Below are positions 23,889 through 32,561 of a stretch of 64,000 nucleotides of DNA, piece by piece (within the stretch, counting starts at the first letter, position 1; every line of letters starts with the position of its first letter). The position numbers and the translations under genes were made by a program. Source of the DNA: UBA7672 sp031419455 (GTDB lineage: Bacteria > Pseudomonadota > Alphaproteobacteria > Caulobacterales > Hyphomonadaceae); contig JANOKS010000100.1 in the NCBI GenBank assembly GCA_031419455.1, forward strand, positions 1-64,000, in the 5' to 3' direction. The notes below the pieces were generated by a model, which ran no database searches, had not been told where the DNA came from, and was given only the letters and a program-made list of their open reading frames with translations.

Positions 23889-25562
23889 CTACAGCGCTTT
23901 CCACACCTGCAACGACTCAAGCGCAATGGCGTTGGCGTCGTCGGTCATGCCGATCTCGCGGAGCTGGGTGAGGAGGTCGGCGAGGCCGGCGAAGGAGAGG
24001 GCTGAAACGTCCGGGCCAAGCTGGCTGATGATGGCGAGACCGGCTTCGGCGTCGGCGTTCTGGCGCGCGGCGGATGCGATGCTGGCGATGGCGGCGTCAG
24101 ATACGCCGCGGCCGGCTGTACGCTGGGCGGCAAGCGTTGCGCGCTGGGCGGCGGTCAGGTTGCGGCCAGTACCGACGAGCATGAACAGCGCGCGGGTGTT
24201 CTCGATGCGGCGAAGCGCGAGCTGTTGTTCGATCGCGGCGGGCGTCCTGGCGGTGGTGACAGCGTTGGCGGCGGCGACGGGATAGGGTGCGGCTTCCAGC
24301 ATGCGGTCAAGGATGGCTGTAGGCGCCTCGATGCTGGCGCCGGCGAAGGCGAGCATCAGGTCGAGCCGCGCGGCGGCCCAGGCATCCTGCTCGACTTTCG
24401 GCGCCGTGCCAAGATGCTTGCGCCAGTCGGCGGCCAGCTTGGCGTCGCCTGTAAGGAGAGCTGCGCGGGCGAAAGGTTCGGCGAATGGCAGCGTCGCGTC
24501 GTTGCGCGGCAGGGCCTTGATCTCGGCGCTGAGCGCCAAGGCTGTGAGGCGGCTATCGGCAAAGGTTTCCGCAGAGCGGAGCGCCGCGGCGTATGCGGCG
24601 GCTTTCGATTCGGGCTTGGCGTCCTTGTCATTCGCGGAGGTGATCGCGAGCGCGAGATAGTCCGGCTTGGCGGGCGCGCCGCGCGCCGCGGATTTTGGCG
24701 CGTCGGCGATTTTCAGGGCGAGGATGGCGGCGGTGTCGACAGGCTTCAGCCTGCCGCTGTTGAGCGCGGGGCGAAGGGCGGCGCGGCGTTGTTCGGGCGA
24801 AGCATCCTTGTTGAGTGCAACAGCGGCAGCGATATCGGGCGCTGTGGCGGCGAAGACGTTCGCCGGAAGGGGAAGTTTTGCGGCGACCGAGATGGCGGCT
24901 TCGAGCGGTGTTGCGAAGCGACCATCGGGCTTGGCGACGTCGGGCGAATTGATCGCGGGCAGGGCGCCGACAAGCCATAGGCCCAGGCTTTCGTCGGTAC
25001 GGGCGATCTGCTCTGCGATCAGGTTGGCCCCGGCGTCTGCCTTCAACGCTGCGCAGAAGGCGCGAAGCGGCAGCCAGTCTGCTTCCGTTGTGGGTTTGCT
25101 GTTGGCGGCTGCGCAGGCTGCGTCGGTATTGCCGAGCACCAGGTCGACTTCGGCGGCCTGCCGCTCGCCCGACTTGCCCCACTCGGCGGCGGGGTAACGC
25201 TTGCGCAGGTCAGCCGCGTAGGCGGACTCGCCGATGGCTTCGAGCAGGCGGAGGCGTTCGGGCGTCAGCTTGTCGCCTTCGTCCGGCCCCTTGCTGCGCG
25301 AGAGCAGCACACGGCGCAGCGCCGTGCGGGCGGATGGCGAAAGATCCTTCGGCTGGATGGCGGCCATGAGGGGTGCGAGCGTGGCGGCGCCTGTATTGTC
25401 CCAGAAGGTCGCGGGCAGGGCGCCGTCGTTGGATCCGATCCAGCCGACGCCCCAGGCATCGACTTGCGCCAGTGGCCGGGATGAGACCTGCGCCCAGACG
25501 GCGGGTGCAGCAGCGAGAGCAAACGCCACCGTGCCGATGCCAAGCCTATTGCGAAGGTGCAT
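23889..25562 (-). CDS. Secreted hypothetical protein, helical-repeat (557 aa)
   Basis: From the ATG at 25562 there is a signal peptide (MHLRNRLGIGTVAFALAAAP ending AWAQ) and then an alanine-rich helical protein without Cys clusters or membrane segments, like a periplasmic TPR/HEAT-type scaffold. No catalytic motif is seen. The frame is open to 25784, but that part overlaps the small membrane-protein gene in another frame. Its start overlaps that gene's end by 17 bases, so the pair is an operon. The placement between xerD and aroK is worth comparing across relatives. Confidence 0.7.
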   Translation of the reverse strand: MHLRNRLGIGTVAFALAAAPAVWAQVSSRPLAQVDAWGVGWIGSNDGALPATFWDNTGAATLAPLMAAIQPKDLSPSARTALRRVLLSRSKGPDEGDKLTPERLRLLEAIGESAYAADLRKRYPAAEWGKSGERQAAEVDLVLGNTDAACAAANSKPTTEADWLPLRAFCAALKADAGANLIAEQIARTDESLGLWLVGALPAINSPDVAKPDGRFATPLEAAISVAAKLPLPANVFAATAPDIAAAVALNKDASPEQRRAALRPALNSGRLKPVDTAAILALKIADAPKSAARGAPAKPDYLALAITSANDKDAKPESKAAAYAAALRSAETFADSRLTALALSAEIKALPRNDATLPFAEPFARAALLTGDAKLAADWRKHLGTAPKVEQDAWAAARLDLMLAFAGASIEAPTAILDRMLEAAPYPVAAANAVTTARTPAAIEQQLALRRIENTRALFMLVGTGRNLTAAQRATLAAQRTAGRGVSDAAIASIASAARQNADAEAGLAIISQLGPDVSALSFAGLADLLTQLREIGMTDDANAIALESLQVWKAL

Positions 25563-25767
25563 TGCCTGTCTCCGGGCCGGCCTCAGGCTGGACGCCGACA
25601 TTCTGCGCGGGGACGCGGATTTCCTGCTGGATCGGGCGGCGCGATTCGGCTTGGCCCGAAAACCAGAACAGCGCGCCGACAACCAGAACAAGCGCGATGC
25701 CCCCGAGGATCGCATACAGCTTGAACGGCACCGGGCCGCGCCGACGTGAAAATCCTCCGCGCGCCAT
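25546..25767 (-). CDS. Small single-pass membrane protein (73 aa)
   Basis: The product starts MARGGFSRRRGPVPFKLYAI and has one transmembrane helix (AILGGIALVLVVGALFWF, about 19-36) with a basic cytoplasmic N-terminus and a periplasmic Pro/Gln-rich tail (EIRVPAQNVGVQPEAGPETG). It overlaps the secreted 557-aa gene downstream, suggesting a two-gene operon in which this protein may anchor or partner it. Function is unknown. The ORF is open far upstream antisense to aroK/aroB; only the final 73 codons look real. Confidence 0.6.
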   Translation of the reverse strand: MARGGFSRRRGPVPFKLYAILGGIALVLVVGALFWFSGQAESRRPIQQEIRVPAQNVGVQPEAGPETGNAPSQ

Positions 25768-25920
25768 TGCGTTCCTCCCGTCAAATACGCGTTCCGGATT
25801 CAACCAGACCGAGCGGCGGGGGTCCAGCACGCACAGCTGTGCGCCTTGCCCTCGCGGCCCGAACATTGCCCCGGTAGCCTCGGGCGGTATAAGCCTCGGT
25901 TTCGGGAAACAGGGCAAGTC

Positions 25921-26493
25921 ATGTCTCAGGGCGAACCGGAGGGCGAGGCCGTCCCGGCGGCCGCCCCATCCGGCGGGCGCCGGCTGGAGCGCACGATTGC
26001 GCTCGTGGGGATGATGGGCGTGGGCAAGTCCACCGTGGGGCGGAAGCTGGCCGAAAGCCTGGCGGCGCATTTTGTCGACAGCGACGAGGAAATCGAGAAG
26101 GCGGCGGGGCTGAGCGTCAAGGAAATCTTCGACATGCATGGCGAACCGGAGTTCCGGCGCGGCGAGCGGCGGGTGATCGAGCGCCTGCTGAACGGGCCGC
26201 CGATTGTGCTGGCGACGGGCGGCGGGGCGTACATGGACGCGGCGACCCGGGCGCTGCTGAAGGAGAAGGCCGTAACAGTCTGGCTGCGCGCCGATCTCGA
26301 CCTGATCTGGAAGCGCGTGAACCGGCGCGACACAAGGCCGCTGCTGAAGCAGGAGAATCCGCGGCAGGTGTTGGCGGACCTGCTTGCGCTGCGCGCTCCG
26401 GTCTATGCCGAGGCAGACCTGACGGTCGAGTCGGGCGAAGGACCTGCGAATGAAGCGGTCAGGACAATCTGCGAGGCGCTCGGGTATGCATAG
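25921..26493 (+). CDS. aroK: Shikimate kinase
   Basis: A 190-aa kinase phosphorylating shikimate at O-3 in aromatic amino-acid synthesis. The Walker A loop is GMMGVGKST (30-38), the shikimate-binding region has DSDEEIE and EPEFRRGERRVI, and ATGGGAYMD is the GGG substrate motif; the lid arginine lies in RRDTRPLL. The ATG at 25921 leaves an N-terminal tail of about 20 residues before the fold. It is followed within 10 bases by aroB, the usual pairing. Confidence 0.95.
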   Translation: MSQGEPEGEAVPAAAPSGGRRLERTIALVGMMGVGKSTVGRKLAESLAAHFVDSDEEIEKAAGLSVKEIFDMHGEPEFRRGERRVIERLLNGPPIVLATGGGAYMDAATRALLKEKAVTVWLRADLDLIWKRVNRRDTRPLLKQENPRQVLADLLALRAPVYAEADLTVESGEGPANEAVRTICEALGYA

Positions 26494-26502
26494 GGAGTTC
26501 GC

Positions 26503-27627
26503 ATGGGCGCCGGTGTGAAGACGGTCCGGGTAGAACTCGGCGCGCGTGGTTATGACATCCTCATTGGCGAGGGTTTGCTGGCGCGCTCCGGCGAGCTGAT
26601 CCGGCCGCTGATGAAGGCGGGGCGCAGCCGCGTGTTCATCGTGGCGGACGCCAACGTGGCGGAGCTGCATGGCGCAACGCTGATGGGCGCACTGGAGGCT
26701 GCGGGATACGCTGGGCACCTGATCGGCGTGCCGCCGGGCGAGGAATCGAAGTCGTTCGCCTATCTCGCCACGGTGCTGGACGAGCTGATCGGGCTTGGCG
26801 CGGAGCGGGACGACCTGGTCATCGCGTTCGGCGGTGGTGTTGTGGGCGATCTCACCGGGCTTGCAGCTGGCTTGCTCAAGCGCGGCGCGCGTTTTATCCA
26901 GATCCCCACCACATTGCTGGCGCAAGTGGACTCCTCCGTTGGTGGCAAGACAGCGATCAACAGTCGCGCAGGCAAGAACATGGTGGGGCTGTTCCATCAG
27001 CCTGTTCTGGTGCTGGCGGACCTTGGCGTGCTCGACACGCTGCCGGAGCGCGAGCGGAGCGCCGGGCTGGCGGAGATTGCGAAATACGCGCTGATCGATG
27101 ATCCGGTATTCTTCGATTTTCTCGAGGCGAATGCAGCGGCGCTGCGGGCAGGCGACAAGTCGGCGCTGGCGGAGGCGGTGCGGGTATCGTGCGCGTCCAA
27201 GGCGCGGATCGTGGCGATCGACGAGACGGAGCAGGCGGAGCGGGCGCTGCTGAATCTCGGCCACACTTTCGGACATGCGCTGGAGCGCGCGAACAATTTC
27301 CAGCCCAGCCTGCTGCACGGCGAGGGCGTCGGCGCGGGCATGGCGATGGCGGTTCGCTATTCTGTGCAGCTTGGCGTGTGCCCCGGGCAGGATGCAGCGC
27401 GGGCCGAGCGCCTGCTCAACGCGCTGGGACTGGCGACGCGCGTGGCCGACCTTGCAGGCGGACCGTATGTTGCGGCTGAACTGCTGGCGCACATGGCGCA
27501 CGACAAGAAGGCCAGGAACGGCCGCCTGACGCTGATTCTGGCGCGCGGCATCGGCCAAGCCTACATCCAGCATGATGCGGAAACCGCCCCGCTGCTGGAT
27601 TTCCTGCGCTCTGAAACCGCTTCCTGA
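26503..27627 (+). CDS. aroB: 3-dehydroquinate synthase
   Basis: A 374-aa NAD- and metal-dependent enzyme converting DAHP to 3-dehydroquinate, the second step of the shikimate pathway. NAD-binding FGGGVVGDLTGLAAGLLKRG and IPTTLLAQVDSSVGGKTAIN are diagnostic, and metal ligands lie in GLAEIAKYALI, LNLGHTFGHALE and LHGEGVGAGMAMA. ATG at 26503 follows AGGGAG-like sequence. It is the second gene of the aroKB operon. Confidence 0.96.
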   Translation: MGAGVKTVRVELGARGYDILIGEGLLARSGELIRPLMKAGRSRVFIVADANVAELHGATLMGALEAAGYAGHLIGVPPGEESKSFAYLATVLDELIGLGAERDDLVIAFGGGVVGDLTGLAAGLLKRGARFIQIPTTLLAQVDSSVGGKTAINSRAGKNMVGLFHQPVLVLADLGVLDTLPERERSAGLAEIAKYALIDDPVFFDFLEANAAALRAGDKSALAEAVRVSCASKARIVAIDETEQAERALLNLGHTFGHALERANNFQPSLLHGEGVGAGMAMAVRYSVQLGVCPGQDAARAERLLNALGLATRVADLAGGPYVAAELLAHMAHDKKARNGRLTLILARGIGQAYIQHDAETAPLLDFLRSETAS

Positions 27628-27761
27628 ACCGTATTGGGCGTACTACGCTCGTCTCAGGGTTAACTCTGGGGTCGCCATCGATGTCGCTCGCCGAGCGGAC
27701 GCTCGCCTTTGCTTCGCAGGCGTCTGAAGTTCAGACGCGCAAGTAGCTGGGCGCGAGCCTG

Positions 27762-28427
27762 ATGCCGGTGCTGGAGGAGGTGGGGGCCAGCCGGTTCGCG
27801 TGTCTCTACCTGCGGCGGCAGAACGGCGAAGTCGTCATTGAACGCTCGATCTCCAACCTGCCGCGGGCGTGGCTCGAACTCTATCTTGCGCGCGGGTACG
27901 AGGCGACCGACCCCGTGTTCCAGGGCGTGGTGCGCGGTGCATCCTATGGCTACTGGAGCGAGGTCACGCGCGGCCTTGTGCTGGACCGCTCGGGCCGTGA
28001 GGTGATGTCAGCCGCGCGCGAATTCGAGATGGGCGACGGCTTCACCAAGCGCGTGACGCTGGATGGGGGCGGGGCAGCGGTAGTGATGGCTGCGGGCGCC
28101 GAATTGAAGCGCAGCACGCGGGTGCGGGCCGCCCTGCGGATGTCGCTGGATGGCTTCGCAAATGAGGGGGCCCGGATGTTGAAGACATCGCCGAATGGCC
28201 GGATCCCGCCTGCCGACGAGGATCTGGACAAGCCAGCGCTGTCAAAGACCCAGCTCAAGGTCTTGTTGATGCGCGCCGAGGGCATGTCGAACAAGCAGGT
28301 GGCGGTGACAATGAAGCGGCATGAAAAGACCGTGGAATGCCACGTAACCGGGGTTCTGCGGCGGCTGGAGGCCCGGAACATGATCGATGCGATCCGGATC
28401 GCGACAAAATGGAAGCTGATCGTCTGA
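27762..28427 (+). CDS. LuxR-family regulator (autoinducer-binding type), 5' end interrupted by an amber codon
   Basis: A 221-aa protein with an autoinducer-binding-like N-terminal domain (FACLYLRRQNGEVVIERSIS, WLELYLARGYEATDPVFQGV) and a C-terminal LuxR helix-turn-helix (MRAEGMSNKQVAVTMKRHEK, TVECHVTGVLRRLEARN). No luxI gene is in the window, so it would be a LuxR solo. An in-frame ATG at 27681 begins MSLAERTLAFASQASEVQTR, a good start for this fold, but codon 22 is TAG (27744-27746). Translation may start at the internal ATG 27762 with a weak ribosome binding site, losing part of the first helix, or the gene may be inactive. A strong terminator follows at 28546. Confidence 0.75.
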   Translation: MPVLEEVGASRFACLYLRRQNGEVVIERSISNLPRAWLELYLARGYEATDPVFQGVVRGASYGYWSEVTRGLVLDRSGREVMSAAREFEMGDGFTKRVTLDGGGAAVVMAAGAELKRSTRVRAALRMSLDGFANEGARMLKTSPNGRIPPADEDLDKPALSKTQLKVLLMRAEGMSNKQVAVTMKRHEKTVECHVTGVLRRLEARNMIDAIRIATKWKLIV

Positions 28428-28545
28428 ATGAACCCAAATCCCGGGGTAAACCCCGATTTCCAAGCTGCGTGTTATTGGCAAAAGTCACTGTGGAGACGGG
28501 CCATTCTTCTGTTGCGCCCTGGGTTGACGACAGGTGTTGGGATTG

Positions 28546-28573
28546 GCGGCTCTGCGAAAGCGGAGCCGCTTTT
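28546..28573 (+). terminator. Intrinsic terminator after the LuxR gene
   Basis: GCGGCTCTGC and GCGGAGCCGC form a 10-bp stem (one G-T wobble) closed by a GAAA tetraloop, followed by TTTTC. It lies about 120 bases past the luxR-type stop and just before the convergent bolA stop. Confidence 0.8.
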
Positions 28574-28594
28574 CGTTGGCGGGCCGCCGGCCGG

Positions 28595-28864
28595 TCAGGC
28601 GGCGTCGATGTGCAGGGCATGCAGACCGGCTGCGAACTCGGCCTTGAGCGCCTCGTTCACGGCCCGGTGCCTCGCCAGCCGCGAGAGGCCGGCGAAAGCT
28701 GCAGAGCGCACCTTGACCGCATAGTGCGTTTCGCCGCCGGGGGCAGCGCCCGCGTGTCCGTGGTGCAGATGCGACTCATCCACTATATCAAGCTCGGTTG
28801 GGTCAAACGCTGCAACAAGTGCCGTTCGCATGCGCTCTATGCGCGTTGTCAATTCTTGCGGCAT
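28595..28864 (-). CDS. bolA: BolA family protein
   Basis: An 89-aa member of the BolA/IbaG family, which with monothiol glutaredoxins handles Fe-S clusters or acts in stress regulation. The conserved core is visible: LDIVDESHLHHGHAGAAPGG, then THYAVKVRSAAFAGLSRLAR and HRAVNEAL, with the invariant His. I set the ATG at 28864 (MPQELTTRIERM); an in-frame ATG at 28876 is possible. It is divergent from the J-domain gene by 27 bases, the usual alphaproteobacterial arrangement upstream of cobS. Confidence 0.88.
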   Translation of the reverse strand: MPQELTTRIERMRTALVAAFDPTELDIVDESHLHHGHAGAAPGGETHYAVKVRSAAFAGLSRLARHRAVNEALKAEFAAGLHALHIDAA

Positions 28865-28891
28865 TAACGAACGCATCCCAAGATAAGAGCC

Positions 28892-29563
28892 ATGTCCGCT
28901 GCGGAAGACTACATGCGGAGCTACCGCGTCAAGTTCGTCGATGTCCGCGTCAACCCTCCGGGTGGGCGCCGGAAGGGCGCCGCGTATGTCCAGCGCTGTG
29001 AGCACAAGGGTTGTGACGAATTGGGCCTGTGCAAGGCGCCCAAGCCGTTTTCGGCCCGCGTGGTGCAGATTCCAGGTCAGACCGGCGCGCCAGAAGACCA
29101 TCACTGGTTCTGCCAGCGCCATGCCGCCGAGTACAACGAGAATTTCGATTTCTTCGATGGCATGACGGAAGCCGAGATCACCGCATTCCAGGCATCGGCC
29201 GGCCATGGCCACAAGCCGACCTGGCGCATGGGCGGCGGTCCGATCGGAGCCGAGGGCAGGGCGGCCCGGATGAACAACCCGCGTGGCTGGCGAGGCGCGA
29301 AGAACTGGCTCTACAACGGCCATGTCGGGCAGGGCGGCGACGAAGCCGCAGCGGCGGCGCGCGGTCGCACGCGCCTGCAGACGCGCGCGCTCGACGAGAT
29401 GGGCCTGCCGCACAGCGCCCCGCCTGCGGCGGTGCGCGAACGCTATGGCGTGCTGGTGAAGCAATACCATCCGGACTCCAACGGCGGCGACCGCTCGATG
29501 GAACACCGCCTGCACGTGGTGATCAGGGCGTTCAAGGCGCTGAAGTCGTCTGGCCTCGCCTGA
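28892..29563 (+). CDS. J-domain (DnaJ-like) protein
   Basis: A 223-aa co-chaperone-like protein. A Cys/His-rich central part (RCEHKGCDELGLCKAPKPFS, HHWFCQRHAAEYNENFDFFD) may bind metal. The C-terminal J domain has the HPD tripeptide in YGVLVKQYHPDSNGGDRS that stimulates DnaK. This architecture (metal-binding-like N-terminus plus C-terminal J domain) is widespread in alphaproteobacteria between bolA and cobS. ATG at 28892. Confidence 0.87.
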   Translation: MSAAEDYMRSYRVKFVDVRVNPPGGRRKGAAYVQRCEHKGCDELGLCKAPKPFSARVVQIPGQTGAPEDHHWFCQRHAAEYNENFDFFDGMTEAEITAFQASAGHGHKPTWRMGGGPIGAEGRAARMNNPRGWRGAKNWLYNGHVGQGGDEAAAAARGRTRLQTRALDEMGLPHSAPPAAVRERYGVLVKQYHPDSNGGDRSMEHRLHVVIRAFKALKSSGLA

Positions 29564-29570
29564 CGGCGTG

Positions 29571-29656
29571 GGGAGAGTAGGGAGTAGCGAATAGGGAGTA
29601 GTGTTCCTCGTTTTCTCGCAGGCACGGCCTATTCCCTACTCCCCATTCGCTATTCG
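29571..29656. repeat. Palindromic repeat with GGGAGTAGCGAATAGGGAG core
   Basis: The left arm GGGAGTAGCGAATAGGGAGT pairs with CTATTCCCTACTCCCCATTC and CGCTATTCGC on the right. It occupies the space between the convergent J-domain and VOC genes and probably forms a long hairpin. Related cores lie at 7460-7479 and 23779-23873. Confidence 0.7.
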
Positions 29657-29670
29657 CGGACGCGGAGCGC

Positions 29671-30048
29671 CTACATCGGCTTCGGTTCCCACAGTTCGAT
29701 CCGCGTGCCTTCGGGGTCGCTGATGTGCGCGAATTTGCCGTTCAGTTCCGGGGGCAGGACTTTCGCCTCGACCCCGTGTTTTGCGCAGTTGGCCAGGATC
29801 GCGTCGAGGTCATCGACCGCGAGGTTGATCATGAAGTCCTTGGTCGAGGGCTCGAAGTATTTGGTGTCCTGCTTGAAGGGGCTGAACACGGTGGCGGCGC
29901 CGGGGTGGGCGGCCATGGTTTCGGGCATCAGGAGGACGCCGCCCCAGTCCTGGACGGGCATGCCAAGGACGTCGGCATACCATTTGGTGAGGGCCGAAGG
30001 GTCTTTCGACTTGAAGAAGATGCCGCCGACGCCGATGACCCTGGCCAT
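29671..30048 (-). CDS. VOC / glyoxalase family protein
   Basis: A 125-aa vicinal-oxygen-chelate protein, possibly a small-molecule-modifying enzyme. It begins MARVIGVGGIFFKSKDPSAL, followed by WYADVLGMPVQDWGG and the second module MINLAVDDLDAILANCAKHG, ending in FAHISDPEGTRIELWEPKP. Candidate metal ligands are the Glu in RIELWEP and the late His; the substrate cannot be told. It runs opposite to its neighbours. Confidence 0.82.
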   Translation of the reverse strand: MARVIGVGGIFFKSKDPSALTKWYADVLGMPVQDWGGVLLMPETMAAHPGAATVFSPFKQDTKYFEPSTKDFMINLAVDDLDAILANCAKHGVEAKVLPPELNGKFAHISDPEGTRIELWEPKPM

Positions 30049-30247
30049 GTCCGGTTTCTCCCGCGCGATGCCGATGGCCGCATGAAGGGACCTTCAGGGC
30101 GCTGGCGCAATCGCCTGGAAGGGTGATTTTCGCGAAAGGCGCACGAATACGGGCAAAGCGGGCGTGAAACGTGGCTTACGTGCTGCGTTGCAATGTGACG
30201 GCCGGAGCGACTATATCCGAAGTCTGGATACGAGAGATTTTCCTCCC

Positions 30248-31231
30248 ATGGCCGTGACTGACGCCTCCGACGCCCTGATCCCGCTCGCGCCCACGAAAGA
30301 GGTGGACGCGAAGAAGACCTTCGGCATCGATCTCGACTGGAAGGTGCCCGCCTTTGCGGACAAGTCGGCCTATGTGCCGGATTTCGACCCGGCCTACCGG
30401 TTCGACCCGCAGACGACGCGGGCGATCCTGGCAGGCTTCAAGTACAATCGCCGCGTGATGATCCAAGGCTATCACGGCACCGGGAAATCGACGCACATCG
30501 AACAGGTTGCGGCGCGGTTGAACTGGCCGCTGATCCGCATCAACCTCGACAGCCACGTGTCGCGTATCGACCTCGTTGGGAAGGACGCGATCGTCCTCAA
30601 GGACGGGAAGCAGATTACCGAATTCCGGGAGGGCATTCTTCCCTGGGCGCTGCAGCGGCCGATCGCGCTGGTGTTCGACGAATACGACGCAGGACGTCCG
30701 GACGTGATGTTCGTGATCCAGCGTATCCTGGAGTCGTCTGGCCAGCTGACGCTGCTCGACCAGAACCGGGTGATGAAGCCGCATCCCTCGTTCCGCCTGT
30801 TCTCGACGACGAACACGGTGGGCCTCGGCGACACGACCGGGCTTTATCACGGCACGCAGCAGCTCAACCAGGGCCAGCTCGATCGCTGGTCGGTCGTGAC
30901 GACGCTCAACTATCTCGAGCACGACGCGGAAGTGGAGATCGTCTCAGCGAAGGTGCCGGATATCGACAAGGCGACCGTTTCCAAGATGGTGCGCGTGGCG
31001 GACATGACGCGCAATGCTTTCATCGCTGGCGACATCTCCACCGTGATGAGCCCGCGGACGGTGATCACCTGGGGCGAGAACACGCTGATCTTCGGCGACA
31101 TCGGCCTCGCCTTCCGCATGACGTTCGTGAACAAGTGCGACGAGCTTGAGCGCCCCGCGATAGCGGAGTTCTACCAGCGCGCCTTCGCGAAGGAGCTGCC
31201 CGAGAGCGCAGCGATGGTGAAGGTGGCGTGA
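30248..31231 (+). CDS. cobS: Cobaltochelatase subunit CobS (AAA+ ATPase)
   Basis: A 327-aa AAA+ ATPase that with CobT forms the ATP-driven chaperone for CobN cobalt insertion in aerobic B12 synthesis. Walker A is GYHGTGKS (74-81), Walker B VFDEYD (142-147), and sensor-type SFRLFSTTNTVG follows. I chose the ATG at 30248 (MAVTDASDALIPLAPTKE), which matches the family; an upstream in-frame ATG at 30164 adds implausible residues. No cobN is in the window, and cobT lies 4.4 kb away. In many alphaproteobacteria CobS/CobT pairs may also serve other roles. Confidence 0.93.
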   Translation: MAVTDASDALIPLAPTKEVDAKKTFGIDLDWKVPAFADKSAYVPDFDPAYRFDPQTTRAILAGFKYNRRVMIQGYHGTGKSTHIEQVAARLNWPLIRINLDSHVSRIDLVGKDAIVLKDGKQITEFREGILPWALQRPIALVFDEYDAGRPDVMFVIQRILESSGQLTLLDQNRVMKPHPSFRLFSTTNTVGLGDTTGLYHGTQQLNQGQLDRWSVVTTLNYLEHDAEVEIVSAKVPDIDKATVSKMVRVADMTRNAFIAGDISTVMSPRTVITWGENTLIFGDIGLAFRMTFVNKCDELERPAIAEFYQRAFAKELPESAAMVKVA

Positions 31232-31255
31232 AACGCCGCTGAGGGGGGCGCGGAT

Positions 31256-31590
31256 ATGCCAAGCCTGCCGAATGGGAACCGCGCGGAGGTCGATCGCCAG
31301 AAGATCATCGGCTATGCCCTCGATGCAACTCACGGCTTAGGTCGGCACAAGGCCCGCGTTTTTCGGTCCGTCTTGGGCATTGGTCCTGAGAACGCCGATG
31401 TGCTTGTTCAGGCGTTGGAAGAATCCGCACGAAATGCCGAGTCCGCGCTTGAGCGCACCGATGCCTATGGCGCTCACTATTCGATCGAATTCGTGTTATT
31501 GTACGATGGTAAAAGCGCTGTCCTGCGATCGCTTTGGTTGTGCGGGCAGACGAGGATTTTCTGCGACTTGTCTCGGTTTTCGTGAAGTGA
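31256..31590 (+). CDS. DUF6883-like protein with a C-terminal frameshift
   Basis: The ORF begins MPSLPNGNRAEVDRQKIIGY and has the layout LPNxxRAxVDxxKLxxYxLD...GxHKARVF seen in DUF6883 proteins (HGLGRHKARVFRSVLGIG). These are small proteins often paired with DUF4926 and suspected to be part of toxin-antitoxin-like modules (from memory). The family normally ends VRxxEDFPRLVTxYV. Here the open frame ends LCGQTRIFCDLSRFS at 31585, while the next frame reads VVRADEDFLRLVSVFVK and stops at 31590. One base was lost near 31540. It precedes the DUF4926 gene by 9 bases. Confidence 0.65.
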
Positions 31591-31599
31591 GTATTCACA

Positions 31600-31815
31600 A
31601 TGTCCGATGTTGAATTGCTAGATACTGTCGCCCTGTTGAGAGATTTGCCCGAGTTCGGGTTGGTGCGTGGGCAAGTGGGCGCGGTGATGGATGACGCGGG
31701 TGGCGATTCCGTGCTCGTCGAGTTCGCCGATTTCGAGGGCCGATCAGTTTCATTGCCGACCATACGCCGAGCCGATTTGCTCAGGCTCAAGGGGGCGCTG
31801 GTTGCGGCGGAGTGA
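31600..31815 (+). CDS. DUF4926 family protein (71 aa)
   Basis: A small beta-rich protein: MSDVELLDTVALLRDLPEFG, then LVRGQVGAVMDDAGGDSVLV and EFADFEGRSVSLPTIRRADL. This is the DUF4926 pattern (LLDxVALLxDLPExGLxxGQVGTVV...EFxDxxGxT). It regularly follows DUF6883 or other small toxin-like genes and could act as the immunity or antitoxin partner (inference). It is separated by 9 bases from the preceding gene. Confidence 0.75.
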   Translation: MSDVELLDTVALLRDLPEFGLVRGQVGAVMDDAGGDSVLVEFADFEGRSVSLPTIRRADLLRLKGALVAAE

Positions 31816-31976
31816 GGACATGATCGCGCCGACGATGATCACGGGCCATCGGCCGCGCATCTCCGTGGCAGGCCTGTTCCACATGATGAAGCAGGGCGCG
31901 ATCGACACTGAAGCGAAATGCGTCTCGATTGCGCGGGTTGAACACTGAAATTCCGAACACGAAATATGGAGCCTGC

Positions 31977-32507
31977 GTGAGCGAATTCTCAATCACCCGC
32001 GCCACCTCGGCGGACGCGCCTGACCTTGGCGTGATTGGCCCTGCGGCCTACGCGGCCGCCTATCACGATGACTGGGATGATGCGGTGGGTTTCTTCCACC
32101 AGCTCAAGACGTTCGGCGCAGACGCGATGGCGGCGACGCTGGCGCGGCCCGAGGCGCGTGTGTGGATTGCGCGGCAGGATGGCGTGGGCATCGGGTTCCT
32201 GACGATGTTCGTGGGCTCGCGCGAGCCGATCAACAGCCGCGAGGGCGGGGCGGAGATTCCGCGCATCTACCTGCTGCCGGGCGCGCGGCGCGGCGGCATT
32301 GGCAAAAAGCTTCTGGATGCCGCCGAGGCGCAGGCGCGCGCTGAGGGCTGCAGCTATGTCTGGCTCGACGTGATGGAACACGCCGAATGGGCCATCGCCG
32401 CCTATCAGCGCTGGGGCTTCACCGACATTGGCGGCAAGACCTTTTCCGGCGGCCTGCGCACAGGCCGCAGCCGCGCGATGCGGGTGATGGCCAAGGAACT
32501 CGGATAG
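31977..32507 (+). CDS. GNAT family N-acetyltransferase
   Basis: A 176-aa acetyl-CoA-dependent acetyltransferase. It starts at GTG 31977 with a GGAG six bases upstream; the frame is open to 31929 without a signal. The acetyl-CoA-binding motif A is IYLLPGARRGGIGKKLLDAA, followed by WLDVMEHAEWAIAAYQRWGF. Substrate unknown. It is part of the insert between cobS and cobT. Confidence 0.83.
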   Translation: MSEFSITRATSADAPDLGVIGPAAYAAAYHDDWDDAVGFFHQLKTFGADAMAATLARPEARVWIARQDGVGIGFLTMFVGSREPINSREGGAEIPRIYLLPGARRGGIGKKLLDAAEAQARAEGCSYVWLDVMEHAEWAIAAYQRWGFTDIGGKTFSGGLRTGRSRAMRVMAKELG

Positions 32508-32561
32508 CGCGCACAATCCGGAAGGTATAGCCTGCGGCTGGGCGGTTCCGGGGAGCGCGTC

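Noticed and set aside
25768..27573. Upstream extension of the small membrane-protein frame, antisense to aroK and aroB
   Set aside because: Only the last 73 codons look like protein; the rest is antisense to two certain genes.
31820..31948. 42-codon ORF between the DUF4926 and GNAT genes
   Set aside because: It has no ribosome binding site and no recognised family; I could not support it as a gene.
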